Shown here one piece after another: positions 44,296 to 53,076 of a stretch of DNA of 64,000 nucleotides. The stretch is taken from the NCBI GenBank assembly GCA_039184335.1, contig JBCDBD010000001.1, forward strand, positions 161,763-225,762, in the 5' to 3' direction. Below the pieces are notes generated by a model, which searched no databases, was not told the DNA's origin, and saw nothing but the letters and a program-made list of their open reading frames with translations. Positions within the stretch are counted from its first letter, which is position 1. The number at the start of each line of letters is the position of its first letter. Position numbers and translations under genes: made by a program. Source of the DNA: JBCDBD01 sp039184335 (GTDB lineage Bacteria > Bacteroidota > Bacteroidia > Flavobacteriales > Flavobacteriaceae).

Positions 44296-44781
44296 ATGGA
44301 AAATAAAGACATTTTATTTAACGGAATCCGCAATGGCGATGTAGCACAGGTAAGTCAATTATTGGAGTCTTATCCCAATTTATTGAATGCCAAGGATGAA
44401 AGAGGCTCAACCCCATTGATATTGGCCACCTATTACGGACACCTGCCCATTGCAGAAGTCTTATTGGACCATGGAGCCCCTATCGATGAGAAAGATAGCT
44501 CTGGCAATACCGCCCTGATGGGGGTCTGCTTTAAAGGATTTGCCGACATAGCCAAAATGCTGATTGAAAGAGGGGCAAATATCAATTATGTCAATGCCAT
44601 GGGTGCGACCTGTCTCATTTATGCGGCTACGTTCAATCGCGTTGGGATTGCCGCACTTTTATTGAAGAATGGAGCCGATAAGACCACTAAAGATGGTAGG
44701 GGACATACAGCCTTGGATTATGCCCGGATGCAAGAAAATAAAGCCTTGATCGAACTTTTTGACAAGTCTGCTTCAGCATAA
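44296..44781 (+). CDS. Ankyrin-repeat protein
   Basis: A 161-residue cytosolic protein made of about four ankyrin repeats: GDVAQVSQLLESYPNLLNAKD, GSTPLILATYYGHLPIAEVLLDHGA, GNTALMGVCFKGFADIAKMLIERGA and GATCLIYAATFNRVGIAALLLKNGA, with a fifth partial one (GHTALDYARMQENKAL). There is no signal peptide or other domain. It is translationally coupled to the amidase gene by TAATG, so it probably serves as a protein-binding partner in the same cell compartment. Confidence 0.88.
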   Translation: MENKDILFNGIRNGDVAQVSQLLESYPNLLNAKDERGSTPLILATYYGHLPIAEVLLDHGAPIDEKDSSGNTALMGVCFKGFADIAKMLIERGANINYVNAMGATCLIYAATFNRVGIAALLLKNGADKTTKDGRGHTALDYARMQENKALIELFDKSASA

Positions 44782-45554
44782 TGGCTGGTGAGTTAAAAAT
44801 AGCCCTTGTTCAATCGCAGTTGTTATGGGAAAACCCGATAGCAAACCGTGCTTTATTTTCCCGAAAAATCAACATGCTTTCCAGTCATACCGATGTCGTT
44901 GTACTTCCAGAAATGTTCACTACCGCATTTACGATGGATCCGCAACACATTGAAGTTTCTGAGGGCATCAGTACCGTGGAATGGATGAAGGAAATGGCCA
45001 CAAAAAAAGATGTGGCAATTGTAGGAAGTATCATTTTTTTTGAAAAAGGCAACTATTACAACCGGTTGTACTTTGTTGACCCTAACGGAAAGGTCGATCA
45101 TTATGACAAAAGGCATACCTTTACATTGGCAGGTGAGCATAAGGTATACCAAGCTGGTGAAGAAAAAGTAGTGGTAACCTATAATGGTTTTGACTTTTAT
45201 CCGTTGATATGCTATGACCTGAGGTTTCCGGTTTGGTCTAGAAATATTGACGACTATGATGTTTTGATCTATGTGGCGAATTGGCCAAAACAGCGTATCA
45301 GTGCTTGGGATACCCTTTTAAAGGCGCGGGCCATTGAAAACATGGCCTATTGTGTTGGGGTCAATCGTATTGGGTCAGATGGATTGGGGCATGAATACCC
45401 TGGACATTCAGCAGTATATGATGTTATGGGAAATCGATTGGCCTATTCTGAAAAAGAAGAGGTATTGTACGTCACACTCAGCAAGGACCATATTATGACC
45501 AATAGGACCAAACTCAAATTTTTACAAGATCGGGATATGTTTAGTTTGAGATGA
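44781..45554 (+). CDS. Nitrilase-superfamily amidase (omega-amidase-like)
   Basis: A 257-residue carbon-nitrogen hydrolase with the complete Glu-Lys-Cys triad: Glu44 in VVLPEMFTTAF, Lys110 in YDKRHTF and Cys144 in LICYDLRFPVWSRN. The TLAGEHKVYQAGEE segment and NRIGSDGLGHEYPGHSAVYD fit the YafV/Nit2 omega-amidase group, which hydrolyses alpha-ketoglutaramate and related amides and so repairs or recycles transamination products. The start overlaps the ankyrin stop by one base. It is convergent with the Ig-like lipoprotein, overlapping by 14 bp. Confidence 0.9.
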   Translation: MAGELKIALVQSQLLWENPIANRALFSRKINMLSSHTDVVVLPEMFTTAFTMDPQHIEVSEGISTVEWMKEMATKKDVAIVGSIIFFEKGNYYNRLYFVDPNGKVDHYDKRHTFTLAGEHKVYQAGEEKVVVTYNGFDFYPLICYDLRFPVWSRNIDDYDVLIYVANWPKQRISAWDTLLKARAIENMAYCVGVNRIGSDGLGHEYPGHSAVYDVMGNRLAYSEKEEVLYVTLSKDHIMTNRTKLKFLQDRDMFSLR

Positions 45555-47160
45555 TAAACGTTTGTTCCAGTTCCCAATTTGCCCTTACCTCAATGATGTC
45601 TGGGTAATAACTCACCCGTTCAGGCTGTATTTTTTGCAAGTAATTGCCGGTATCCCATTTTTGATTTTCATTGGCATCGAAAATGACACGAATACCATAT
45701 TTTTTTGGATCCAGATTGTTGAACTCGTACAGTTGGGGCTCTTTAGCATAGATTTCCCTTTGTATTTCCCCATTTTCCGATAGTAGTTGAACAAGTAGTG
45801 GGTAAGTGGCCGCTCCTGAAACGGTCAAGCGCAAATTTCCATAATCTGCATAGCTTGTTGTGGTCAGGCTGTAGTTTAAGGTATCGTTTTGCATTCCAAA
45901 AAAGTCTTCGATGGCCCCTGGCAAGACGGTAATCGCATATTTTTGGTTGGGATCCAATGCAAGGCCAACGTCAACTTTGTTGGCCAGGGAATCAAAGACA
46001 ATCGAAAATGGAGGGAAAATGGAGTCTTTGTCCATGATACCGAACAGAGTTGAATCGACCTTGGTAATCGGAGTGTTGGCCAGAATGCTGAATTGGTCCT
46101 CAAAATTGATAGTACCCCTGGTGCTTGCGGTCAATTTGAGGGAATCCAAGGCTAACTTTCGGGTCTTGACATTGAAGGTGTCGATTAACTGTAGTCTGTT
46201 GTTCTTTACCGTAAAGACTATGGAATCAACATCAGTAGGGGTGAGCCAATAATTGAGGGTATCCTTTTCCCGTTCTTTTGTGACCAAGGTTTTTACCGAA
46301 TCAGGTAAAGTGATCAGCGTCTCTACTTCAAAATCTGTAGTATCCCCTTGGTAACCAAAAATAATCTTGTTTTTTGCCACGTAACTGGGTACTGAGATCG
46401 CATAATCTGGTTTTTCCTTAAAAAGGGTGAGCAAATAGATAGAATCAGTAGGTATTGCTATGGTGTCCGATAAAAAACCAATCTTGTCTGACCGTTGATC
46501 AAAAACATTGTTTTTTCCTTGATCTTTGATTCCAAAAAGGGCATACTTGCCTGCCTTTAAATTTCTTAACTGAAAAAGCGGGGTGCTATCAAGGGTATTG
46601 GTGATATAATTTGGTGGATGTTTGTATATCGTTGAGTCTGTATATGTGCTGTCAATCAAGTAAAGCATTACACTTATGAATTCTTCGGCTTTTCGGTTAA
46701 AGGCATCTTTTACGGCACCATTAAGCTGAAGGGAATCGATATAGTCGCCCGTTGAGAAAACATAGGTCAAGAAACTATTGGGGTTGCCCTCATTGTTATC
46801 TACGATGCTCTGCCCAAAATTGATGGTGTAGGTGGTGTTTTCAAGTAAGGTGTCTTTAATGGTGAGCTCGATATATTTACTGGGACCACTCTGTGGCTTT
46901 ATCTCGGGCTGGTACTTTAATGGGGGCGAAACAATAAGCTGGTTCTGTACATCTTCCAGTTTAATATACTCATCAAAAAAGAGCCTTATCTTCTCTTCAT
47001 TAAAATTGATCGTGAAATTCTCCGGTTCCGTTTTTAATAGAACAGGAGGTTCGATATCCTTTTCCCCTCCTGTGGGCGTACCCCTTCTGGCACATTGCCA
47101 TACCGATAGCCCGACCAATAGTACAAAGCAAATACCCAAGAAGCGCTTCAATAACCGCAT
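45541..47160 (-). CDS. Ig-like (Big_5) domain lipoprotein
   Basis: A 539-residue lipoprotein starting at ATG 47160 (a TTG 9 bp upstream is the only alternative). Lipobox around WQC (Cys23) follows a hydrophobic signal. Directly after it comes ARRGTPTGGEKDIEPPVLLKTEPENFTINF, the standard opening of flavobacterial 'Ig-like domain' proteins, with a Big_5 beta-sandwich (EKIRLFFDEYIKLEDVQNQL). The rest is beta-rich with an IRVIFDANENQKWDTGNYLQKIQPERVSYYPD ending that looks like a calcium-binding or CarboxypepD-like sandwich. It is probably at the outer membrane; the function is unknown although the gene is widespread and conserved next to comF. Confidence 0.85.
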   Translation of the reverse strand: MRLLKRFLGICFVLLVGLSVWQCARRGTPTGGEKDIEPPVLLKTEPENFTINFNEEKIRLFFDEYIKLEDVQNQLIVSPPLKYQPEIKPQSGPSKYIELTIKDTLLENTTYTINFGQSIVDNNEGNPNSFLTYVFSTGDYIDSLQLNGAVKDAFNRKAEEFISVMLYLIDSTYTDSTIYKHPPNYITNTLDSTPLFQLRNLKAGKYALFGIKDQGKNNVFDQRSDKIGFLSDTIAIPTDSIYLLTLFKEKPDYAISVPSYVAKNKIIFGYQGDTTDFEVETLITLPDSVKTLVTKEREKDTLNYWLTPTDVDSIVFTVKNNRLQLIDTFNVKTRKLALDSLKLTASTRGTINFEDQFSILANTPITKVDSTLFGIMDKDSIFPPFSIVFDSLANKVDVGLALDPNQKYAITVLPGAIEDFFGMQNDTLNYSLTTTSYADYGNLRLTVSGAATYPLLVQLLSENGEIQREIYAKEPQLYEFNNLDPKKYGIRVIFDANENQKWDTGNYLQKIQPERVSYYPDIIEVRANWELEQTFIISN

Positions 47161-47217
47161 ATGAATCAATTGAAGGACAAAGAAACGATTAATTCGTTCA
47201 AATAAGAAGATGACATC

Positions 47218-47934
47218 CTAAATTCCAAGTTTTGGTACAACAGCCATCGTGGCTACATAAATGTTGGCCTCGAAAGCACTTTTTAAAGCTGTTGCACAAG
47301 CTTCAATGGTGGCCCCTGTTGTAATGACATCATCGATCAGGAGCACATTCTTGTTTTGTAGCGAATCACTATTGACGGTTTCATACAGGTTATGGGAATT
47401 TTGCCATCTGAAAAATCTGCCCTTTTTGGTCTGGGTCTTGGTATTTGCTACTTTCTTTAAAAATTCCTTGGAAAATGTCGCCTGCAAATGTTCGGCGATA
47501 CGCATTCCGAACAAATCGACTTGGTTATATCCCCTTTTTTTGAGTTTTTGTGGATGAAGGGGAACAGGCACCACATAATCTATTTTTTTAAGCCCTGGAT
47601 CACTTGCCATTGAACTCCCATACCAATCCCCAAGAAATTCCCCAATGACTTGTTGGTTCTTATACTTTAAATAATGCAACAAATTTTTGACCTTTCCAAT
47701 CTTGGAAAAAAACAGGAAGGAGCTGGCTTTTTCAATGCGGACTCTTCCATAAAACATGCGGTCTACGGGGTTTTCATCAATGAAATTGTAATCGGTGAGC
47801 GGCAAATCATGTCGACAAACGGTACACAGCAGTTGCTCTCCTCCAGATAATTGCCCATTACATCCAAAACATACCTGTGGCAATAGTATGGAGTTAATAT
47901 CGTTTATTATCTTTGAAAACCTTTTTTGGAACAA
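47218..47934 (-). CDS. comF: ComF-family phosphoribosyltransferase-like protein
   Basis: A 238-residue ComF. The N-terminal double zinc-ribbon is VCFGCNGQLSGGEQLLCTVCRHDLP (four Cys, about 22-41), and the PRTase domain has VVPVPLHPQKLKKRGYNQVDLF and the phosphoribosyl-binding VLLIDDVITTGATIEACA. The only start is TTG 47934, because an in-frame stop sits 6 bp upstream. ComF is needed for natural transformation in competent species, probably as a helicase-loading or DNA-handling partner, but it is also present in non-competent ones. It is divergent from a membrane coiled-coil protein with a 32-bp gap. Confidence 0.88.
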   Translation of the reverse strand: MFQKRFSKIINDINSILLPQVCFGCNGQLSGGEQLLCTVCRHDLPLTDYNFIDENPVDRMFYGRVRIEKASSFLFFSKIGKVKNLLHYLKYKNQQVIGEFLGDWYGSSMASDPGLKKIDYVVPVPLHPQKLKKRGYNQVDLFGMRIAEHLQATFSKEFLKKVANTKTQTKKGRFFRWQNSHNLYETVNSDSLQNKNVLLIDDVITTGATIEACATALKSAFEANIYVATMAVVPKLGI

Positions 47935-47966
47935 ATCTTATGCCTACGTTTTAGCCTCTTGTTCAG

Positions 47967-48863
47967 ATGGACTCCCAAGATACCAAATTTAACTACAAGA
48001 TCATTGTTGCGGCCCTGTTAGCGGTAATAGTCGGTATTTTGATTGCCTTTTATTACAGTTATGCCCAGTCAAAAAACCAAATGCGGTTTTTAGAACAGGA
48101 AAAATCACTATTGGTGAAAGATTTGACATTAGCAAAGGCTGAGGTTGACCGGCTTGCTGGGCTGAACGAGGTCAATGATATCGAACTTCAGGTTTCAAGG
48201 GTTCGCGTGCAACAATTATTGGATTCGGTGGGCAGACTGAATTTTGATATCATGAAGCTTAAAGAGAGCCGAAAAGAACTACGCCAGTTAGAGCTCCGAT
48301 TTGACAGTTTAAAACTCAAAAATAACTTTTTGCGCTATAACAACAGTCTTTTGGCCAATAGATTTGAAGAGACCAGACGACAATTGCAAGAATTACGTGG
48401 AAAAAGCAGTTCTTTAGAGCAGGCTGAAGCCATGCTCAGACAAAAAAACAAAGAGTTGAACAGAGAGCTCAAAATCAAAAGCTATCTAAAACTTGAAGAT
48501 GCAGAGGGCAGTGGTTTTCGGTTAAGGGCGGGCCGGCCCTTAAAAACGAACAAGGCGTCGACCATTGAAAAGCTCCGGGGCTGTGTTACCATTTTGGGCA
48601 ATGAAGAAGAAACGAACACCGAAAAGGTAATCTATTTTCAGTTTTTGGGGCCAGACATGCAAGTTATTGAAGACAATGCCAATACAGTTTCGGTCAGCGG
48701 CAATACTTACAGCAAGCGTGTTGAGGTCCTTTATGATGGAAGGGATCTAAGCGTCTGTGATGCGATAACGGTACCTGAGGGTTCTTTGGAAGAAGGTATT
48801 TATACCCTCAATGTTTTTGAAGACGAACGATTACTCTCCTCCACCGAATTTCAGTTAAAATAA
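47967..48863 (+). CDS. Membrane-anchored coiled-coil protein
   Basis: A 298-residue protein with one N-terminal transmembrane helix (about 10-31, IIVAALLAVIVGILIAFYY), a long coiled coil (about 35-170, rich in Leu, Glu, Lys and Arg with heptad spacing, for example LLANRFEETRRQLQELRGKS) and a C-terminal beta-rich globular domain (about 178-298, GFRLRAGRPLKTNK, CVTILGNEEE, YTLNVFEDERLLSSTEFQL). The small cytosolic N-terminus and long extracytoplasmic part suggest an envelope-spanning role. No known family comes to mind beyond uncharacterised flavobacterial proteins. Confidence 0.75.
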   Translation: MDSQDTKFNYKIIVAALLAVIVGILIAFYYSYAQSKNQMRFLEQEKSLLVKDLTLAKAEVDRLAGLNEVNDIELQVSRVRVQQLLDSVGRLNFDIMKLKESRKELRQLELRFDSLKLKNNFLRYNNSLLANRFEETRRQLQELRGKSSSLEQAEAMLRQKNKELNRELKIKSYLKLEDAEGSGFRLRAGRPLKTNKASTIEKLRGCVTILGNEEETNTEKVIYFQFLGPDMQVIEDNANTVSVSGNTYSKRVEVLYDGRDLSVCDAITVPEGSLEEGIYTLNVFEDERLLSSTEFQLK

Positions 48864-48900
48864 TAGGTTCTCTTTTTGGGCATTGTACTATTTTTGCGCA

Positions 48901-50442
48901 ATGGCGAACCAAGAAGCGATTTTTAAAAAGGTCATTTCCCATGCTAAGGAGTATGGGTATATTTTTCAATCAAGTGAAATCTACGATGGGCTGAGTGCAG
49001 TGTACGACTATGCACAGCATGGGGTCGAACTCAAAAAAAATATTCGGGAATATTGGTGGCAGGCCATGGTACAGCTCAATGACAATATCGTTGGTATTGA
49101 CGCTGCTATTTTTATGCACCCTACCACATGGAAGGCTTCAGGTCACGTAGATGCCTTCAATGACCCCTTGATAGACAATAAAGATTCCAAGAAACGCTAC
49201 CGTGCCGATGTTTTGGTCGAAGACCACGTGGCCAAGATTGAGGCCAAGATTGACAAAGAGGTCGCCAAGGCAGCAAAGCGGTTTGGGGACAGTTTTGACA
49301 AACAACAGTTTTTGCAGACGAATCAGCGTGTTTTGGATTATCAAGCCAAAGCTGATGGAATTCTAAAGCGTTTGGGCAAATCCCTAGCGAAAGAAGATTT
49401 GGCCGATGTCAAGGCTTTGATTGAAGAACTGGATATTGCCTGTCCGCTCTCAGGTTCAAAAAACTGGACGGATGTCAAACAGTTCAACCTCATGTTCGGT
49501 ACTAAACTGGGAGCTTCTGCCGATAGTGCCATGGACCTGTATTTACGTCCTGAGACGGCACAAGGTATCTTTGTCAACTTTCTGAACGTACAAAAAACAG
49601 GACGGATGAAAATTCCGTTCGGAATAGCCCAGACAGGAAAGGCTTTTCGAAATGAGATCGTGGCCCGTCAGTTCATCTTCAGAATGCGGGAATTTGAGCA
49701 GATGGAGATGCAATTTTTCATCAAGCCCGGTACACAAAAAGAGTGGTATGAAGCCTGGAAGGAAAAACGCCTAAATTGGCATTTGTCGTTGGGTATGGGG
49801 GCCGATAACTACCGTTTTCATGACCATGAAAAATTGGCGCATTATGCTGATGCCGCAGCGGATATCGAATTTAGGTTTCCCTTTGGTTTCAAAGAACTGG
49901 AAGGAATCCATTCCCGAACTGATTTCGATTTGGCGAACCATGAAAAATATGCTGGCAAAAAATTGCAATATTTTGATTCCGAGATCAATGAAAGCTACGT
50001 GCCTTATGTCGTCGAGACCTCCATTGGGCTTGACCGTATGTTTTTGGCCGTCTTTTCAAATGCTTTGCAAGAAGAAGCGTTGGAAAATGGAACGACAAGA
50101 ACAGTTTTAAAATTGCCCCCCGTGTTGGCGCCCAATAAAGTGGCAGTGCTGCCTTTGGTCAAAAAGGATGGTTTGCCCGAAATCGCCACGAAACTGATGA
50201 ATAACTTAAAATGGGATTTCAATGTAGCCTATGACGAAAAAGATACCGTAGGTCGCCGATACCGTCGTCAAGATGCGATAGGTACCCCATTCTGTATTAC
50301 CATTGACCATCAGACCATAGAAGACCGGACCGTGACCTTACGCCATCGCGATACGATGGAACAACAGCGTGTAAAAATGGTCGATGTAAAAGACCTTGTT
50401 AAAAGGGAGGTAGACATGCAATATTGGCTACAGAAAATGTAA
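48901..50442 (+). CDS. glyS: Glycyl-tRNA synthetase (alpha2 type)
   Basis: A 513-residue class II synthetase of the dimeric type used by archaea, eukaryotes and Bacteroidota. The start at ATG 48901 (MANQEAIFKKVISHAKEYGYIF) is preferred to one 18 bp upstream. Motif 1/2 residues are visible in YLRPETAQGIFVNF, AQTGKAFRNEIVARQFIFRMREFEQMEM, and motif 3 in PYVVETSIGLDRMFLAVF. The C-terminal anticodon-binding domain starts near LAPNKVAVLPLVKK and includes VGRRYRRQDAIGTPFCITID. It charges tRNA-Gly. It is the last core gene before the accessory island. Confidence 0.96.
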   Translation: MANQEAIFKKVISHAKEYGYIFQSSEIYDGLSAVYDYAQHGVELKKNIREYWWQAMVQLNDNIVGIDAAIFMHPTTWKASGHVDAFNDPLIDNKDSKKRYRADVLVEDHVAKIEAKIDKEVAKAAKRFGDSFDKQQFLQTNQRVLDYQAKADGILKRLGKSLAKEDLADVKALIEELDIACPLSGSKNWTDVKQFNLMFGTKLGASADSAMDLYLRPETAQGIFVNFLNVQKTGRMKIPFGIAQTGKAFRNEIVARQFIFRMREFEQMEMQFFIKPGTQKEWYEAWKEKRLNWHLSLGMGADNYRFHDHEKLAHYADAAADIEFRFPFGFKELEGIHSRTDFDLANHEKYAGKKLQYFDSEINESYVPYVVETSIGLDRMFLAVFSNALQEEALENGTTRTVLKLPPVLAPNKVAVLPLVKKDGLPEIATKLMNNLKWDFNVAYDEKDTVGRRYRRQDAIGTPFCITIDHQTIEDRTVTLRHRDTMEQQRVKMVDVKDLVKREVDMQYWLQKM

Positions 50443-50694
50443 GCCTTACAGCAAAACGCCAAAAAAGCATTGTATTCGTAAAATATTGAACAGTAGGTGC
50501 TAAAACCCAGCGATGCTGGGTAATCGGCAAAAATAAGTACGGTATGCCATTCATGGCAATGCCCAGGATAATGCTTAAATATCAATGGCACGTTCAACAA
50601 GCCATGATATATTGAAAATATGGAGAGAGCTACACAAAAATAAATGGTTCGGATAGTTCCATAGCTATTTTCAATAATGCGTACCACGCCTTTT
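50443..50694. other. Gene-free stretch with a short hairpin
   Basis: No supported gene. A perfect hairpin ACCCAGC-GAT-GCTGGGT lies at 50505-50521; read on the minus strand it is followed by TTTT and could terminate transcription coming from the gene fragment at 50695-50868. Confidence 0.35.
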
Positions 50695-50868
50695 TCAAGA
50701 ACCAAATGTCTTTACAAGTACTGCCAAAATCAAGTAAAAAATTCCCTTTCTTTTGGAAGCATGGTAAGGGAGTAGTTCAAATGATGCCCAATCCTTATTG
50801 GTAATGTCACCAGTTCTATACTCAAGATATAACCTAATGTCATGTGTATTGTCATCGTTTGTTTTGGT
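50695..50868 (-). pseudogene. 3' fragment of a lost membrane-protein gene
   Basis: An open frame of 57 codons without a start codon ends in TGA at 50695-50697. Its peptide ends with ...DWASFELLPYHASKRKGIFYLILAVLVKTFGS (given here in pieces: residues 27-41 soluble, 42-57 a membrane helix), and earlier has DIRLYLEYRTGDITNK. The composition and codon use look coding, with a stop codon (TAG) just upstream of codon 1. I read it as the C-terminal remnant of a larger gene whose 5' part was removed by deletion. Confidence 0.45.
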
Positions 50869-50958
50869 CTATGTTAGGGGAGTTGCAGTGCTATATGGGG
50901 CATTCGGTTTTTAATGACTGGCAAAGAAAGTAACATTGTTGACTGCTACCAGTCATTG

Positions 50959-51888
50959 TTATCTGTTTTTTAATGAATGCCCATAGGCCCTAATTGCAAA
51001 TGCAGTAGCGGTTATGGCAAAACCTATTCCTACCCAGAGGAAGACCAACCCTAAATAAAGTTCTTCATATACATCTGAAAGCGCAATTTCCTGTGCCATG
51101 AAGCTTAGGTTTAGGGGCAAATGATAGATTATCGTTTGCAGGCTGATAACAACAAGAAGACCAAGGGCGTACAACCAATTTTTCTTTGGCTTTGCAAGTA
51201 ATCTCAACCAAAACGGGCTATGCGTATTGTTAACAAACCTATGTTCATATTTATTCATTAACCCAAAGTCAAAAGGGGTCCATAAACAACATTTTAATCC
51301 ACTTTCCCGAAACCCTAAATTTACCCAACTGTTACAGGTCTTAAAAAAAGAATAATTGCCTTTCGCTTTGTAAAAGTCATCTTTTGAAGAATATCCTGGA
51401 TGCTCCAAAATAATCTTTGTTCCAGCGCCATTTGTCCTAAATGTGTTTGACACATAGTTGTTCAATTTGTCCAATTCAGTCTCGCTGATCTTTATTTCAA
51501 CCCAGTCAGCACGTATCGATTTGTAACGGGTTACGTGCATCGCAGTGGGGCTTTTTAAAAAGATTGCCTTGCATGCATTGCTAAAAGTCAAATCTGCCCA
51601 AGTTGGTGTATTGATGTAAAAATTCTCATCGCCCCAACCAAAAGATAGGTAATTGTCTGAGGGCCCCCGCTGTATGCCAGAAAGTAGCAAGCTGTCAATA
51701 TCGTTTTTGTGAATTACAATATCGAGATGCACACCATTGGTGCTCAGGTATATAATTTTGTCAGCAACTTGATGGTCTGTTTTTCGGTCAATCGTAATTG
51801 CGGTCAGGATCAATGAAACACTGATGTACACGATCGGAATAAGTAAGAAATACAATGTCCATTTCAATATCCTTTTTATCAATTTCAT
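50959..51888 (-). CDS. DUF2459/TIGR02117-family membrane protein
   Basis: A 309-residue protein: one N-terminal helix (about 8-32), a periplasmic domain with STNGVHLDIVIH, SFGWGDENFYINTP, TAMHVTRY and TCNSWVNLGFRESGLKCCLWTPFDFGL, and two or three C-terminal helices (about 237-300). The NGVH..i and C-NSW motifs are the conserved His and Cys of DUF2459, a permuted papain-like (NlpC/P60-related) fold, so a thiol hydrolase activity is possible. The extra C-terminal helices go beyond the usual length of about 220 residues. It sits alone between two gene fragments. Confidence 0.82.
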   Translation of the reverse strand: MKLIKRILKWTLYFLLIPIVYISVSLILTAITIDRKTDHQVADKIIYLSTNGVHLDIVIHKNDIDSLLLSGIQRGPSDNYLSFGWGDENFYINTPTWADLTFSNACKAIFLKSPTAMHVTRYKSIRADWVEIKISETELDKLNNYVSNTFRTNGAGTKIILEHPGYSSKDDFYKAKGNYSFFKTCNSWVNLGFRESGLKCCLWTPFDFGLMNKYEHRFVNNTHSPFWLRLLAKPKKNWLYALGLLVVISLQTIIYHLPLNLSFMAQEIALSDVYEELYLGLVFLWVGIGFAITATAFAIRAYGHSLKNR

Positions 51889-52020
51889 ACCATTCGGGCA
51901 TAGGTTTGCTCACGGTCTTCCATAACCATTGGTTATGGGCGTTAAGTTTCTGTTTTTCGGTTTTGTACAGACGCTTGCAGTTTCGAGTGGACTCTAACCT
52001 GCACTGAGCACAGTCGAAAG
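51889..52020. other. Island gap with a cassette-border motif and a dispersed-repeat-like sequence
   Basis: GTTATGGGC at 51932-51940 is one of five related motifs at gene borders in this island. At 51999-52019 the sequence CTGAGCACAGTCGAAAG-like resembles the short 'GAG-CGCAGTCGAAG' repeats found between genes in many Bacteroidota. No gene is seen. Confidence 0.35.
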
Positions 52021-52152
52021 GTAGTCGAATCTGCCGACGAGAGCAAAGCGATCAATGAAGACCTTTGGGAAACTGGACTATGGCTTCTCATAGGATACAT
52101 TGTTGCCCACTGTATTTTTACGTTCTATTTTCTGGAAACAAGTCCCACATAA
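52021..52152 (+). pseudogene. 3' fragment of a membrane-protein gene
   Basis: A 43-codon open frame without start codon ends in TAA at 52150-52152. The peptide contains ESADESKAINEDLWETGLWL followed by a hydrophobic helix (LIGYIVAHCIFTFYFLE). It reads as the end of a truncated membrane protein fused to unrelated DNA at about 52021. Its last 35 bp overlap the end of the convergent gene at 52118-52942. Confidence 0.35.
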
Positions 52153-52942
52153 AGAATTTTTCCATAAGCTTAAACTTCATAAAATCTTTATTGTCAACCA
52201 TAAAGAATTTTAAATTCCTTTTAATTTCTTCGTCAGACAGATGGTTGGTTTCAGAATGTTTCCGAGCATCAATAAGTCCTTGTTCAAGTCTTTCTTCAAT
52301 AACTTCTTCAGTTAAGTACTTTTTCTCGTAATTTTCATAAGATACCTTGAATGCAAATTCAGTATTGTGAAAACGAAATTTTGGCTTCTTACTTTCGTTT
52401 GATCCATTAAGTAATGCTACTGCCTTGTTTATGTTCAATGAATCGATGAACTCATCGTAAAATGCTTTAAAATTATAGCGTGATTCATCAAAAGACACTT
52501 CTTCAAACGGCCCAATAAATCCCCAAAACGGGGATCTTAAACCGGGGTTTATTACTGAATAAATGTATCCACCATAACATGTGGCCATAGTTAAAAATAG
52601 ATTGCATTTACATAACATATTTATTTCTATTAATCTGTTTTGAAGTTCAAGCCAAGTTATTAATTGTCCGTTTGTTACTTCAATCCCATCTCTTGAACCG
52701 TGCGTTTCTAGATGGATAATTGGATAGATGGATTTTTCATCTATTTCCGATTTAATTTTCTCAACCGTATTGAAAAAATCAGTTTTGGATTTAGGTAAAT
52801 AAATTTCGCAATGGTTATAAAACCCTTTCTTCCAAAGTCCATATTTGATATTATCGTTAAATAGCTCTTGACCTGTATTTAAGTCGGATTGCCTTAAACT
52901 TTCAATCACATAGATTTTATTGAATTCGAAGGTTTTCTTCAT
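52118..52942 (-). CDS. Caspase/CHAT-like putative cysteine protease
   Basis: A 274-residue protein with no signal peptide. The core is IIHLETHGSRDGIEV (76-90) and LFLTMATCYGGYIYS (115-129): strand-His-Gly and strand-x-Cys-x-Gly-Gly as in the caspase/CHAT protease clan (catalytic His81 and Cys122). Between them the helix WLELQNRLIEIN and after them the AVALLNGS strand complete half of the fold. The C-terminal 90 residues are helical and charged (ERLEQGLIDARKHSETNH). Such stand-alone proteases occur in bacterial conflict and cell-death systems, but no partner gene (sensor or substrate) lies adjacent. A function as protease is an inference from the His/Cys pair. Confidence 0.65.
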   Translation of the reverse strand: MKKTFEFNKIYVIESLRQSDLNTGQELFNDNIKYGLWKKGFYNHCEIYLPKSKTDFFNTVEKIKSEIDEKSIYPIIHLETHGSRDGIEVTNGQLITWLELQNRLIEINMLCKCNLFLTMATCYGGYIYSVINPGLRSPFWGFIGPFEEVSFDESRYNFKAFYDEFIDSLNINKAVALLNGSNESKKPKFRFHNTEFAFKVSYENYEKKYLTEEVIEERLEQGLIDARKHSETNHLSDEEIKRNLKFFMVDNKDFMKFKLMEKFFMWDLFPENRT

Positions 52943-53076
52943 ATTGTGGGAAAGTCCATCTAAAAGGAATACACGGCCTAACTGCCAAAAGCATTTAAAT
53001 TCCTATTTGGTGCTGATATATTAAAGAGCCTGGTTCGCATATTCATTTTACTGTTTGTCAGTTGTTTTAAGTAGTA

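Noticed and set aside
50310..50705. 131-codon minus-strand frame over the end of glyS and the following gap
   Set aside because: Most of it is antisense to glyS or low in coding signal; the neighbouring startless frame (50695-50868) has the better coding composition.
52065..52331. 88-codon plus-strand frame
   Set aside because: It lies mainly antisense to the caspase-like gene and has a serine/phenylalanine-rich shadow composition.
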